Shown here piece after piece: positions 1-6,025 of a DNA stretch of 10,568 nucleotides (position 1 is its first letter; the number at the start of each line of letters is the position of its first letter). A program made the position numbers and the translations under genes. Source of the DNA: Coriobacteriia bacterium (GTDB lineage: Bacteria > Actinomycetota > Coriobacteriia > Anaerosomatales > JAENZW01). The stretch covers positions 1 to 10,568 of the forward strand of contig JAOUET010000053.1 of the NCBI GenBank assembly GCA_029858605.1, written 5' to 3'. The notes under the pieces were generated by a model that saw only the letters and a list, made by a program, of their open reading frames with translations, was not told the origin of the DNA and searched no databases.

Positions 1-1
1 G

Positions 2-1249
2 ACGCCGGATCCTGACGGCTTGCGGAACTCGATGTCGGAGTGGGTCACTCGCGAGGGTCGACCGTTGATCTTCAATCCCACTTCGGGCGCCGGGGGATTC
101 GCCAAAGTGGACGCGGTGTCCGGGGCGCTCGCGGCGCTCTGCGTCCCGCTGATGACGGCCGAAGGAGCGGTTGGCGCAATCATCGTCGGTAGCCGCAGTC
201 CGGATTTCCGTTTCAACAGCGACGACGTTCGGCTTCTTTCGACGATCGCAAACCACGTGACGATCGCCATCGGCAACATCGAACTGTTCTCCAGCCTTCA
301 GGAGGCATACTTCTCGACCGTACGCTCGCTTGCGGCCGCCGTCGACGCCAAGGATCCGTTCACCCGCGGTCACTCCGATCGCGTGGCTATGTACGCGACG
401 ATGATGGGCCAAAGACTCGGTCTCTCGATGGAACAGTGTACGGCTCTGGAGATGGCCGCCTACCTACACGACATCGGCAAGATCGGCGTGAGGGAAGAGA
501 TCCTGCTCAAGCCGGGTCGACTCGACGACGCCGAGATGAGCCAGATGAGGCACCATCCTCTGATCGGTGCGAACATCCTCAAACCCGTTGGGTTCCCTTG
601 GCCCATCACGCCGGTCGTCAGACACCATCACGAACGGTGGGACGGGGACGGCTATCCTGCCGGGCTCAAGGGCGAAGAGATCCCGCTGCTTGCCCGCGTG
701 CTGACCGTTGCAGACGCGTTCGAGGCCATGACGGCCGATCGCCCCTATCGTTCGGGACGAAGCATCTCTCAGGGCATCGAGGAGTTGCGCCGCTGTTCGG
801 GTTCGCAGTTCGACACACGCATCGTGGAAGCGTTCATAGAGGCCTTGGAAGCGAGCGACATTCTGGCAAAGGGCATCGAAGTGCCCGTGCTTGAGGAAGT
901 CCAAAGCGACGAAGCGCGCGCGATCTTCGTAGCCGTGATCGAAGGGATGCTCTCAAGCTTCCGCAGGCTTGGCGGGCCGCGCTTGGCGGCCAACGTCGAG
1001 CAAGAGCTGAACGACCTGTTCGCCGACAGGGGCTACCCCATCACCGTTTCGTCGGGCCGCGTATCGGTTCACTTCGAGGACGGGATCTCAGACGAACTCC
1101 GCTCGATGCGCGATGCGGTCAAACTCGTGGACGAGACAATGGGGAGAATGTCCGGCGAAACCCTCGTCGACCACTTCTACGCTGATGCGATGGCGACGTT
1201 GTCGGATCGCATGAGACTGCTCGCTCACTCTCTCGACTTCCACGGCTGA
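2..1249 (+). CDS. GAF/HD-GYP cyclic-di-GMP phosphodiesterase, 5'-partial
   Basis: The frame is open to the left edge of the window, so the gene starts upstream; the TTG at 20 is probably not the start. Numbering residues from that TTG, residues 1-92 look like the C-terminal half of a GAF sensory domain. Residues 100-280 are a full HD-GYP domain: GHSDRV at 117-122, the HD pair at H150-D151 in LHDIGKIG, and HHHERWDGDGYP at 202-213, all canonical. HD-GYP proteins hydrolyse cyclic-di-GMP in the cytoplasm with a metal centre. The Glu four residues before the first His, found in tri-metal members such as RpfG, is Phe here, suggesting a two-metal site (inference). Residues 281-409 form a further tail of about 130 residues that I do not recognise. 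The HD-GYP part closely resembles that of the gene at 6026-8140, so the two are probably paralogues. Family call is secure; the signal sensed is unknown. Confidence 0.93.
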   Translation, partial: TPDPDGLRNSMSEWVTREGRPLIFNPTSGAGGFAKVDAVSGALAALCVPLMTAEGAVGAIIVGSRSPDFRFNSDDVRLLSTIANHVTIAIGNIELFSSLQEAYFSTVRSLAAAVDAKDPFTRGHSDRVAMYATMMGQRLGLSMEQCTALEMAAYLHDIGKIGVREEILLKPGRLDDAEMSQMRHHPLIGANILKPVGFPWPITPVVRHHHERWDGDGYPAGLKGEEIPLLARVLTVADAFEAMTADRPYRSGRSISQGIEELRRCSGSQFDTRIVEAFIEALEASDILAKGIEVPVLEEVQSDEARAIFVAVIEGMLSSFRRLGGPRLAANVEQELNDLFADRGYPITVSSGRVSVHFEDGISDELRSMRDAVKLVDETMGRMSGETLVDHFYADAMATLSDRMRLLAHSLDFHG

Positions 1250-1350
1250 CCTCCAGACGGCGTGCCGAAGCTGCGGTGTCGCCCGGCGCCGCGTCGCTTG
1301 ACGACTCTCCAACGCTGGGCCACGCTGCCCCTTCGTATGGGTGTCGGCGG

Positions 1351-1359
1351 TGCTACACT
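1351..1359 (+). promoter_or_regulatory. Extended -10 promoter candidate for lysC-asd
   Basis: TGCTACACT has the TGn extension followed by TACACT, a good sigma-70-type -10. The -35 is weak: TTCGTA at 1332-1337 lies 16 bp upstream. Transcription would begin near 1366, giving a leader of about 46 nt, too short for a lysine riboswitch. Nearly the same 9-mer precedes the QueT gene at 8171. The rest of the 162-bp gap (1250-1411) is GC-rich with only short inverted repeats such as CGGC/GCCG near 1259, and I see no convincing terminator in it. Confidence 0.5.
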
Positions 1360-1411
1360 ATGGCGCGAACCAGGTCAGGATTCATGGTTTGGGCGCTTGG
1401 ACGGAGGGTCG

Positions 1412-2671
1412 ATGGCACTGGTTGTGGCCAAGTTCGGTGGCACTTCGCTGGGTGGTGCGGAGCGAATCCGCAACGTTGCCCGGCGCCTTATCTCGCGCAA
1501 GGAATCCGGCGACGACATCGTCGCTGTGGTCTCGGCGATGGGAGACGTCACAGATGAGTTGGTGGAACTAGCCCGAGAGGTCTCCTCCGATCCGCCGGAC
1601 CGAGAGATGGATATGTTGCTTGCTACCGGCGAGCAGGTGTCGATCGCGCTGCTGGCGATGGCGATTCACGACATGGGTCACGAGGCCATCTCTTTCACGG
1701 GAACGCAGGTGGGCATCGTGACGGATCCGGTTCACAGGAAGGCGAAGATCACGGAGGTCAAGGTCGATCGCGTGCGCGAGGCGCTCTCAACCGGGAGAAT
1801 CGTCATCGTGGCTGGATTCCAGGGTGCGACGCCCGATGGTCAGATCACCACACTCGGGCGGGGTGGGTCCGACACGACCGCCGTCGCCGTGGCTGCAGGG
1901 ATAGGCGCCGACGTCTGCGAGATCTACACGGACGTGGACGGCGTATTCACCGCAGACCCCAGGATCGTGCCTTCGGCAAGGAAGATCGACTCAATATCCT
2001 ACGAGGAGATGCTCGAGATGGCATCGAGTGGCGCCGGCGTGCTTCAGATGCGTTCGGTCGAGTTCGCTCGCAACCACGGTGTCGTCGTCCACTGCCGTTC
2101 GAGCTTCACCGATTCGCCCGGTACGATCGTCAAGGAGGCTGACGAGACCATGGAGCAAGCCATCATCTCTGGCGTGACGCACGACACGTCGGAGGCGAAG
2201 ATCACCTTGCGTGACGTGCCGGACCGTCCGGGTGTGGCGGCGCAGGTCTTTACGGCCATGGCCGACGCGAACGTCAACGTGGACATGATCATCCAGAACG
2301 TGTCCGAGCAAGAGACGACGGACATCTCGTTCACGGTGCCGAAGGACGATCTCGGCAGCGCGAACAGAGCACTGGACGACATAGTCGCGAAGCTCGGAGC
2401 TCGCGAGTGGTCAGTCGACGATTCCGTCGCGAAGGTGTCGCTCGTGGGCGCAGGGATGAGAACCCATCCCGGCATAGCGGCCCAGATGTTCCGGACGATG
2501 GCCGAGGTGGGAGTCAACATCGACATGATCTCTACTTCTCCCATCCGTATCTCCTGCGTGGTGGCTGCGGACCAGGTCGCCGACGCGGTCAGGGCCTTGC
2601 ACGACGTGTTCGGCCTGGGATCAGACGAGAGCGGCGGCGAGGACGAGCCGACGCACGGAGGGGGCGAGTAG
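1412..2671 (+). CDS. lysC: Aspartate kinase, feedback-regulated, with ACT domains
   Basis: Phosphorylates aspartate to aspartyl-phosphate, the first step toward lysine, threonine, methionine and diaminopimelate; cytoplasmic. The ATG at 1412 is chosen over the upstream in-frame GTG at 1262 because GGAGGG sits at 1403-1408 and the protein then begins MALVVAKFGGTSLG, the kinase signature. This gives 419 residues, close to the 421 I recall for Corynebacterium LysC. The kinase domain covers about 1-245, with TTLGRGGSDTTA at 146-157 and YTDVDGVFTADPR at 172-184. Two ACT regions follow (about 260-335 and 342-402). The first keeps QNVS at 295-298 and TTDISFT at 302-308, the area where lysine/threonine inhibition maps in the Corynebacterium enzyme, so concerted feedback is expected. 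The gene is 2 bp upstream of asd and surely co-transcribed. The acidic Gly-rich tail (about 403-419) is not conserved in the family as far as I know. Confidence 0.97.
   Translation: MALVVAKFGGTSLGGAERIRNVARRLISRKESGDDIVAVVSAMGDVTDELVELAREVSSDPPDREMDMLLATGEQVSIALLAMAIHDMGHEAISFTGTQVGIVTDPVHRKAKITEVKVDRVREALSTGRIVIVAGFQGATPDGQITTLGRGGSDTTAVAVAAGIGADVCEIYTDVDGVFTADPRIVPSARKIDSISYEEMLEMASSGAGVLQMRSVEFARNHGVVVHCRSSFTDSPGTIVKEADETMEQAIISGVTHDTSEAKITLRDVPDRPGVAAQVFTAMADANVNVDMIIQNVSEQETTDISFTVPKDDLGSANRALDDIVAKLGAREWSVDDSVAKVSLVGAGMRTHPGIAAQMFRTMAEVGVNIDMISTSPIRISCVVAADQVADAVRALHDVFGLGSDESGGEDEPTHGGGE
2132..2152 (+). promoter_or_regulatory. Internal RBS and start for LysC beta subunit
   Basis: AAGGAGG at 2132-2138 is followed by an 11-nt spacer and an ATG at 2150, in frame with lysC (codon 247). 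Translation from here to 2671 would give a 173-residue protein holding only the two ACT regions. Bacillus and Corynebacterium aspartokinases are known to be alpha2-beta2 enzymes whose beta subunit is made from just such an internal start. The size and position match closely. The spacing is slightly longer than ideal. Confidence 0.6.
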
Positions 2672-2673
2672 GT

Positions 2674-3690
2674 ATGGCGTGGGACCGCGCCATACCCGAC
2701 CGACCGACGGTCGCGGTCGCCGGCGCCACCGGCGCCGTCGGCAGGGAGATGCTGAAAGTGCTCAAGCAGCGAGATTTCCCGGCAGAGCGGGTCATTGCGC
2801 TGGCGTCGTCGCGCTCTCGAGGTCGGCGGTTGCCGTTCGCGGACGAGGAGCTCGAGGTCCAGGAGATGACGCCGGCGAGTTTCGTGGGCGTCGACATAGC
2901 CCTGTTCTCTGCCGGCGCGTCGATTAGCAGGACCATGCGCGAAGCCGTCGTTTCGGCGGGTTGCGTGATGATCGACAACTCTTCGGCCTTCAGGATGGAG
3001 GAGGACGTTCCGCTCGTAGTCCCTGAGGTGAACGCCGAGGACATACGTTGGCACTCGGGCGTGATCGCCAACCCGAACTGCTCGACCATCCAGCTGGTCG
3101 TGGCGCTGAAGCCACTTCATGATGCGGCTACCATCAAGCGCGTCGTCGTCGCCACCTATCAAGCGGCCTCGGGCGCCGGCGCCGCCGCTATGGACGAGCT
3201 TCACGAACAGACACGGGACGTGCTCGCAGGGCGGGAGCCTCGGGTCGAGCAGTTCTCGCATCAGATAGCCTTCAACTGTATCCCGCACATCGACGTGTTT
3301 CTCGACGACGGATCCACGAAAGAGGAGTGGAAGATGGTCGTCGAGACGAAGAAGATAATGCACGCCCCTCAGATGGAGCTGATCGCAAGCTGCGTTCGCG
3401 TGCCCGTGCTGAGGTGCCACTCCGAGGCGGTGCACGTGGAGTTCGAGGAGCCGCTCGGTCTCGAAAAGGCCAGGCAGGTACTGGAAGAAGCGCCTGGTAT
3501 CGTGGTCACGGACTCTCCGTCCGAGTCGGTATATCCGATGCCCGCGATGCTGGAGGGTACGGATGCGACGTACGTCGGGCGCCTGCGCGCAGACGATTCC
3601 GTTGACCACGGCATTGCGATGTGGGTGGTCGCCGATCAGCTCCGCAAGGGGGCAGCGCTCAACGCCGTGCAGATCGCCGAACTGCTGTAG
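2674..3690 (+). CDS. asd: Aspartate-semialdehyde dehydrogenase
   Basis: Reduces aspartyl-phosphate to aspartate semialdehyde with NADPH, using the product of the preceding gene; cytoplasmic. The ATG at 2674 follows the lysC stop by 2 bp, and GGAGGGGG at 2657-2664 inside the end of lysC serves as ribosome binding site. The 338-residue product is of normal length. Visible motifs are the nucleotide-binding GATGAVG at 17-23, DNSSAFR at 101-107, the active-site NPNCST with Cys136, the YQAASGAG loop at 162-169, and RVPVLRCHSE at 242-251 with the substrate-binding Arg242 and the acid/base His249. All catalytic residues are present. A much longer frame opens upstream at 2407 but it only shadows lysC. 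The gene lies in the classic lysC-asd operon. Confidence 0.97.
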   Translation: MAWDRAIPDRPTVAVAGATGAVGREMLKVLKQRDFPAERVIALASSRSRGRRLPFADEELEVQEMTPASFVGVDIALFSAGASISRTMREAVVSAGCVMIDNSSAFRMEEDVPLVVPEVNAEDIRWHSGVIANPNCSTIQLVVALKPLHDAATIKRVVVATYQAASGAGAAAMDELHEQTRDVLAGREPRVEQFSHQIAFNCIPHIDVFLDDGSTKEEWKMVVETKKIMHAPQMELIASCVRVPVLRCHSEAVHVEFEEPLGLEKARQVLEEAPGIVVTDSPSESVYPMPAMLEGTDATYVGRLRADDSVDHGIAMWVVADQLRKGAALNAVQIAELL

Positions 3691-3740
3691 AGCGTGAGCA
3701 ACTGCACGTTCGTGCGGTATGCTGTTGAGGTCTACAGCAG
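3682..3740 (+). other. Two-part inverted repeat between asd and the regulator gene
   Basis: CTGCTGTAGA at 3682-3691 (which includes the asd stop codon) is a perfect 10-bp inverted match to TCTACAGCAG at 3731-3740. Nested inside is a second stem, 3697-3707 with 3712-3723, of 11 pairs with one G-U and one bulged A (3719), closed by the tetraloop GTTC. An internal loop separates the two. The right arm ends 5 nt before the response-regulator ribosome binding site. There is no T-tract, so it is not a standard intrinsic terminator. It could be a processing or stability element, an attenuator or an operator. A weak -10 candidate, TATGCT at 3718-3723, lies within it. Confidence 0.6.
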
Positions 3741-3756
3741 ACCACGGGAGCGGTCC

Positions 3757-4437
3757 ATGGGCGGAGAACGGATCCTCATCGTCGAAGATGACACGACGAT
3801 TGCTCGTTTCGTCGAACTCGAACTCGCTCACGCGGGCTACGAAGTCTCCAAGGTTTCGGACGGCAAGGCGGCGCTGGATGTCGTCGGCGAAGGTGAGCCG
3901 GATCTACTGATCCTCGATCTCATGCTGCCTGGCATGGACGGGCTGGACGTGGCTCGTGCGCTGCGTCTGTCCACAAGCCACTTCCCGATTCTCATGCTTA
4001 CGGCGAAGGCGGACACGCAGGATGTCGTGACTGGTTTCGACGCTGGGGCCGACGACTACCTTCGCAAGCCGTTCGAGATTCCGGAACTGCTCTCTCGCGT
4101 TCGGGCTCTGCTCAAGCGCACCGAACGCGAGCGGTCGGGGTCTTCGTATGAAGCCAGCGGCGTCAAGGTCGATCCCGCCTCGCGCCGCGCTACCGTCAAC
4201 GACGAGCCTCTCGATCTGACCGGCAAGGAGTTCGACCTCCTCTTCCATCTCGTCACCAATGCGGGCCGTGTCATCTCCCGTGACGAGATACTTGAGGCGG
4301 TCTGGGGCGGCCAGCACGCCACCGACAGCAACGTCATCGAGGTCTTCGTCTGCCACCTGCGCAACAAGATCGGGGATCGTGACAACACGATCATCCAGAC
4401 GATCAGAGGCGTGGGCTACTTCTTCGCGAGGGGATAG
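3757..4437 (+). CDS. OmpR/PhoB-family response regulator
   Basis: A 226-residue transcription regulator. The ATG at 3757 is preferred to the GTG at 3694 because GGGAG (3746-3750) is 6 nt upstream and the receiver domain begins at once with RILIVEDD. Receiver residues: acidic pair D11-D12, phosphoacceptor D54 in LILDLMLPGMDG, T82 and K104 in RKPF. A winged-helix DNA-binding domain fills about 132-225, with LTGKEFDLL at 154-162, RDEILEAVWG at 175-184 and the C-terminal TIRGVGYFF. Both domains are complete. It is followed after 3 nt by a histidine kinase, its evident partner; phosphorylation by that kinase would control DNA binding. Many such regulators control their own operon, and the inverted repeat just upstream could be relevant. 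The specific regulon cannot be told from sequence. Confidence 0.96.
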   Translation: MGGERILIVEDDTTIARFVELELAHAGYEVSKVSDGKAALDVVGEGEPDLLILDLMLPGMDGLDVARALRLSTSHFPILMLTAKADTQDVVTGFDAGADDYLRKPFEIPELLSRVRALLKRTERERSGSSYEASGVKVDPASRRATVNDEPLDLTGKEFDLLFHLVTNAGRVISRDEILEAVWGGQHATDSNVIEVFVCHLRNKIGDRDNTIIQTIRGVGYFFARG

Positions 4438-4440
4438 CAA

Positions 4441-5928
4441 GTGAGAGGCCGGTCCTCGCTGAGGACGTGGCTGCTGCTCGTCGCGATCCTGTTCGCCGGG
4501 CTCGTGGTTGGCGGCGTCGCGCTCACAACCTACGTCGTGGTGTCGGACGGCATGTCTCTCGTCGCGCACGATGCCTCGGTGGCGGTTGCGCAAAGCGCCG
4601 CGCAGATCGTGAAGCAGGAGACGACCAACGCCAAACTTGCTGCAGCGGAAGAGGGCCTGGAAGGAGACGCGCGCGAGCGAGAGGCAGAACGGCAGTTCCA
4701 GCGCCGCGTCCCGGAGATGTTCCGCGCTGGGTCCCTTGCCGCCGGGGCGTTTGCGTTCTATGAGGAGAGTCTCGAGCCGGTTTGGTTCTCCGACGAGCAA
4801 GCCCTTCTGCCCGGAGCGGAGTCTCAGCGACGGCGCGCGCTCGAACTCAATCAGACGACGGAATCGACCCTCGACGAAGGTGGCGTCCTGGACGGCCTCT
4901 TCGCGCCGGCGAAACTGGGCACATACGTCGTTCACGTGCCGCTCGATCTGCCGCGGGGGGAGCGCGGAGTGCTCGACGTCGCGTACTTCCCAACGCGCGA
5001 GGAGGCGGTGATCGACGCGATCCGCTTTCCCATGGCCATGCTCGCAGTGTCGGCGATGATCATCATGATCGTGATGATGCAGACGAGCATGGGATGGGTT
5101 CTCAAGCTAGTGGATGATCTCCGAAGGGCGGCCGATTCCATCGACGCAGGGCAGCTCGATGTTCACCTGCCTGAAGAGGGGCAGCACGAGATCGGCGATT
5201 TGGCGCGTTCGATCAACGCGCTGATAGACCGGCTTCGGCGCAGAGCCGACGTACAGACTCGCTTCGTTGCCGATGCAAGCCACGAACTGGCTACACCGGT
5301 GGCGGGCATTCGCGGCTACACGAATATCCTGAGGGCGTGGGGCGCCGACGACCCCGAGGTCCTGGACGAGGCGATCAGGGCGATAGACAAGGAATCGCGA
5401 CGCATGGCGCGCCTGTGCGGCGACCTCCTCTCCCTCGTAAGGAGCGATCGAGCCCTGGAATTCAAGATATCGCGCTTCGATGTCAACGCACGCTGTCGGG
5501 AGATACTGGCGGCGGCCGCGACGCGATACCTCTACAAGGGGCTTGAGTTCGTGGGCCCGGAAGATGAGTCGCTGGTGATGATGGGCGACCCGGATAGAGT
5601 TGAGGACGCCATCTCGATCCTTGTCGACAACGCGTGCAAGTACACGGCCGAAGGGGGCCAGGTCAGAATCGCCACGAGGAAGCGTCGGGACCGAGTCCAG
5701 ATCCAGGTCGCCGACACAGGCATCGGCATCCCACAGGACGATCTGCCCAACATATTCGAGCGTTTCTACAGAAGTGATGCGTCAAGATCTCAGGAAACCG
5801 GAGGATTCGGCCTGGGTCTGCCCATCGCCAAGGCCATCGTTGAAGCCACCGGCGGTGCGATAGATGTGAAGAGTCGGGAGGGTGAGGGAACGACGTTCAC
5901 GATTCTGTTGCCGAGGGGCCGACTCTAG
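4441..5928 (+). CDS. Membrane sensor histidine kinase (HAMP-HisKA-HATPase)
   Basis: A 495-residue kinase partnered with the preceding regulator. The GTG start at 4441 has GAGGGG 7 nt upstream, within the end of the regulator gene. Membrane segment 1 spans about 10-34 and segment 2 about 197-219, which is Met-rich (seven Met in 198-217). Between them lies an extracytoplasmic sensor of about 160 residues that I cannot assign. HAMP covers about 215-270. The H-box has His281 in SHELATPVAGIRGY; the usual Arg of HELRTP is Ala here. ATP-binding motifs are complete: N-box LVDNACKYT at 394-402, G1 DTGIGIP at 425-431, F-box IFERFYRSD at 438-446 and G2 GGFGLGL at 454-460. It should autophosphorylate and donate phosphate to D54 of the regulator. 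The signal is unknown. The end of the gene forms half of a strong hairpin. Confidence 0.96.
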   Translation: MRGRSSLRTWLLLVAILFAGLVVGGVALTTYVVVSDGMSLVAHDASVAVAQSAAQIVKQETTNAKLAAAEEGLEGDAREREAERQFQRRVPEMFRAGSLAAGAFAFYEESLEPVWFSDEQALLPGAESQRRRALELNQTTESTLDEGGVLDGLFAPAKLGTYVVHVPLDLPRGERGVLDVAYFPTREEAVIDAIRFPMAMLAVSAMIIMIVMMQTSMGWVLKLVDDLRRAADSIDAGQLDVHLPEEGQHEIGDLARSINALIDRLRRRADVQTRFVADASHELATPVAGIRGYTNILRAWGADDPEVLDEAIRAIDKESRRMARLCGDLLSLVRSDRALEFKISRFDVNARCREILAAAATRYLYKGLEFVGPEDESLVMMGDPDRVEDAISILVDNACKYTAEGGQVRIATRKRRDRVQIQVADTGIGIPQDDLPNIFERFYRSDASRSQETGGFGLGLPIAKAIVEATGGAIDVKSREGEGTTFTILLPRGRL

Positions 5929-5944
5929 ATCCTCGGCAACAGAA
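5903..5944 (+). terminator. 14-bp perfect hairpin over the kinase stop codon
   Basis: Bases 5903-5916 (TTCTGTTGCCGAGG) pair perfectly with 5931-5944 (CCTCGGCAACAGAA), leaving a 14-nt loop that contains the TAG stop. It is the strongest simple hairpin I see in the window and sits where the two-component operon should end. No run of T follows on the plus strand, so intrinsic termination is likely but not proven. On the minus strand it is equally stable. Confidence 0.6.
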
Positions 5945-5960
5945 CTCTCAAGAATCCCCA

Positions 5961-6013
5961 GGTAGGTGCCGATAGGCGCGAATAGAGGCAATGCGCGCTC
6001 AGAGAGCACCACC
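5961..6013 (+). other. Candidate folded leader before the HD-GYP gene
   Basis: GGT-GGTGC at 5961-5969 (with A5964 bulged) pairs with GCACCACC at 6006-6013, and inside this GGCGCG at 5975-5980 pairs with CGCGCT at 5994-5999 (one G-U). The outer stem ends directly against the GGGGAG ribosome binding site at 6014-6019. I could not match it to the c-di-GMP-I or c-di-GMP-II riboswitch consensus or another known class. It may be a structured 5' leader or chance in GC-rich DNA. Confidence 0.3.
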
Positions 6014-6025
6014 GGGGAGATGCGA

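Noticed and set aside
1262..1411. An upstream GTG extension of LysC by 50 residues
   Set aside because: It would place the promoter-like TGCTACACT inside the gene, has no family homology, and the ATG at 1412 has a good ribosome binding site.
1250..1411. Possible lysine riboswitch or terminator before lysC
   Set aside because: The putative transcript start leaves about 46 nt of leader, and only short imperfect repeats are visible.
2044..3831. A 595-codon open frame on the minus strand opposite lysC and asd
   Set aside because: It runs antisense to two complete, conserved genes, is rich in His/Arg as expected from reading GC-rich codons backwards, and shows no family motif.
3904..4935. A 343-codon minus-strand frame across the two-component genes
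   Set aside because: Shadow of the regulator and kinase coding strands; Arg/His-rich with no recognisable domain.
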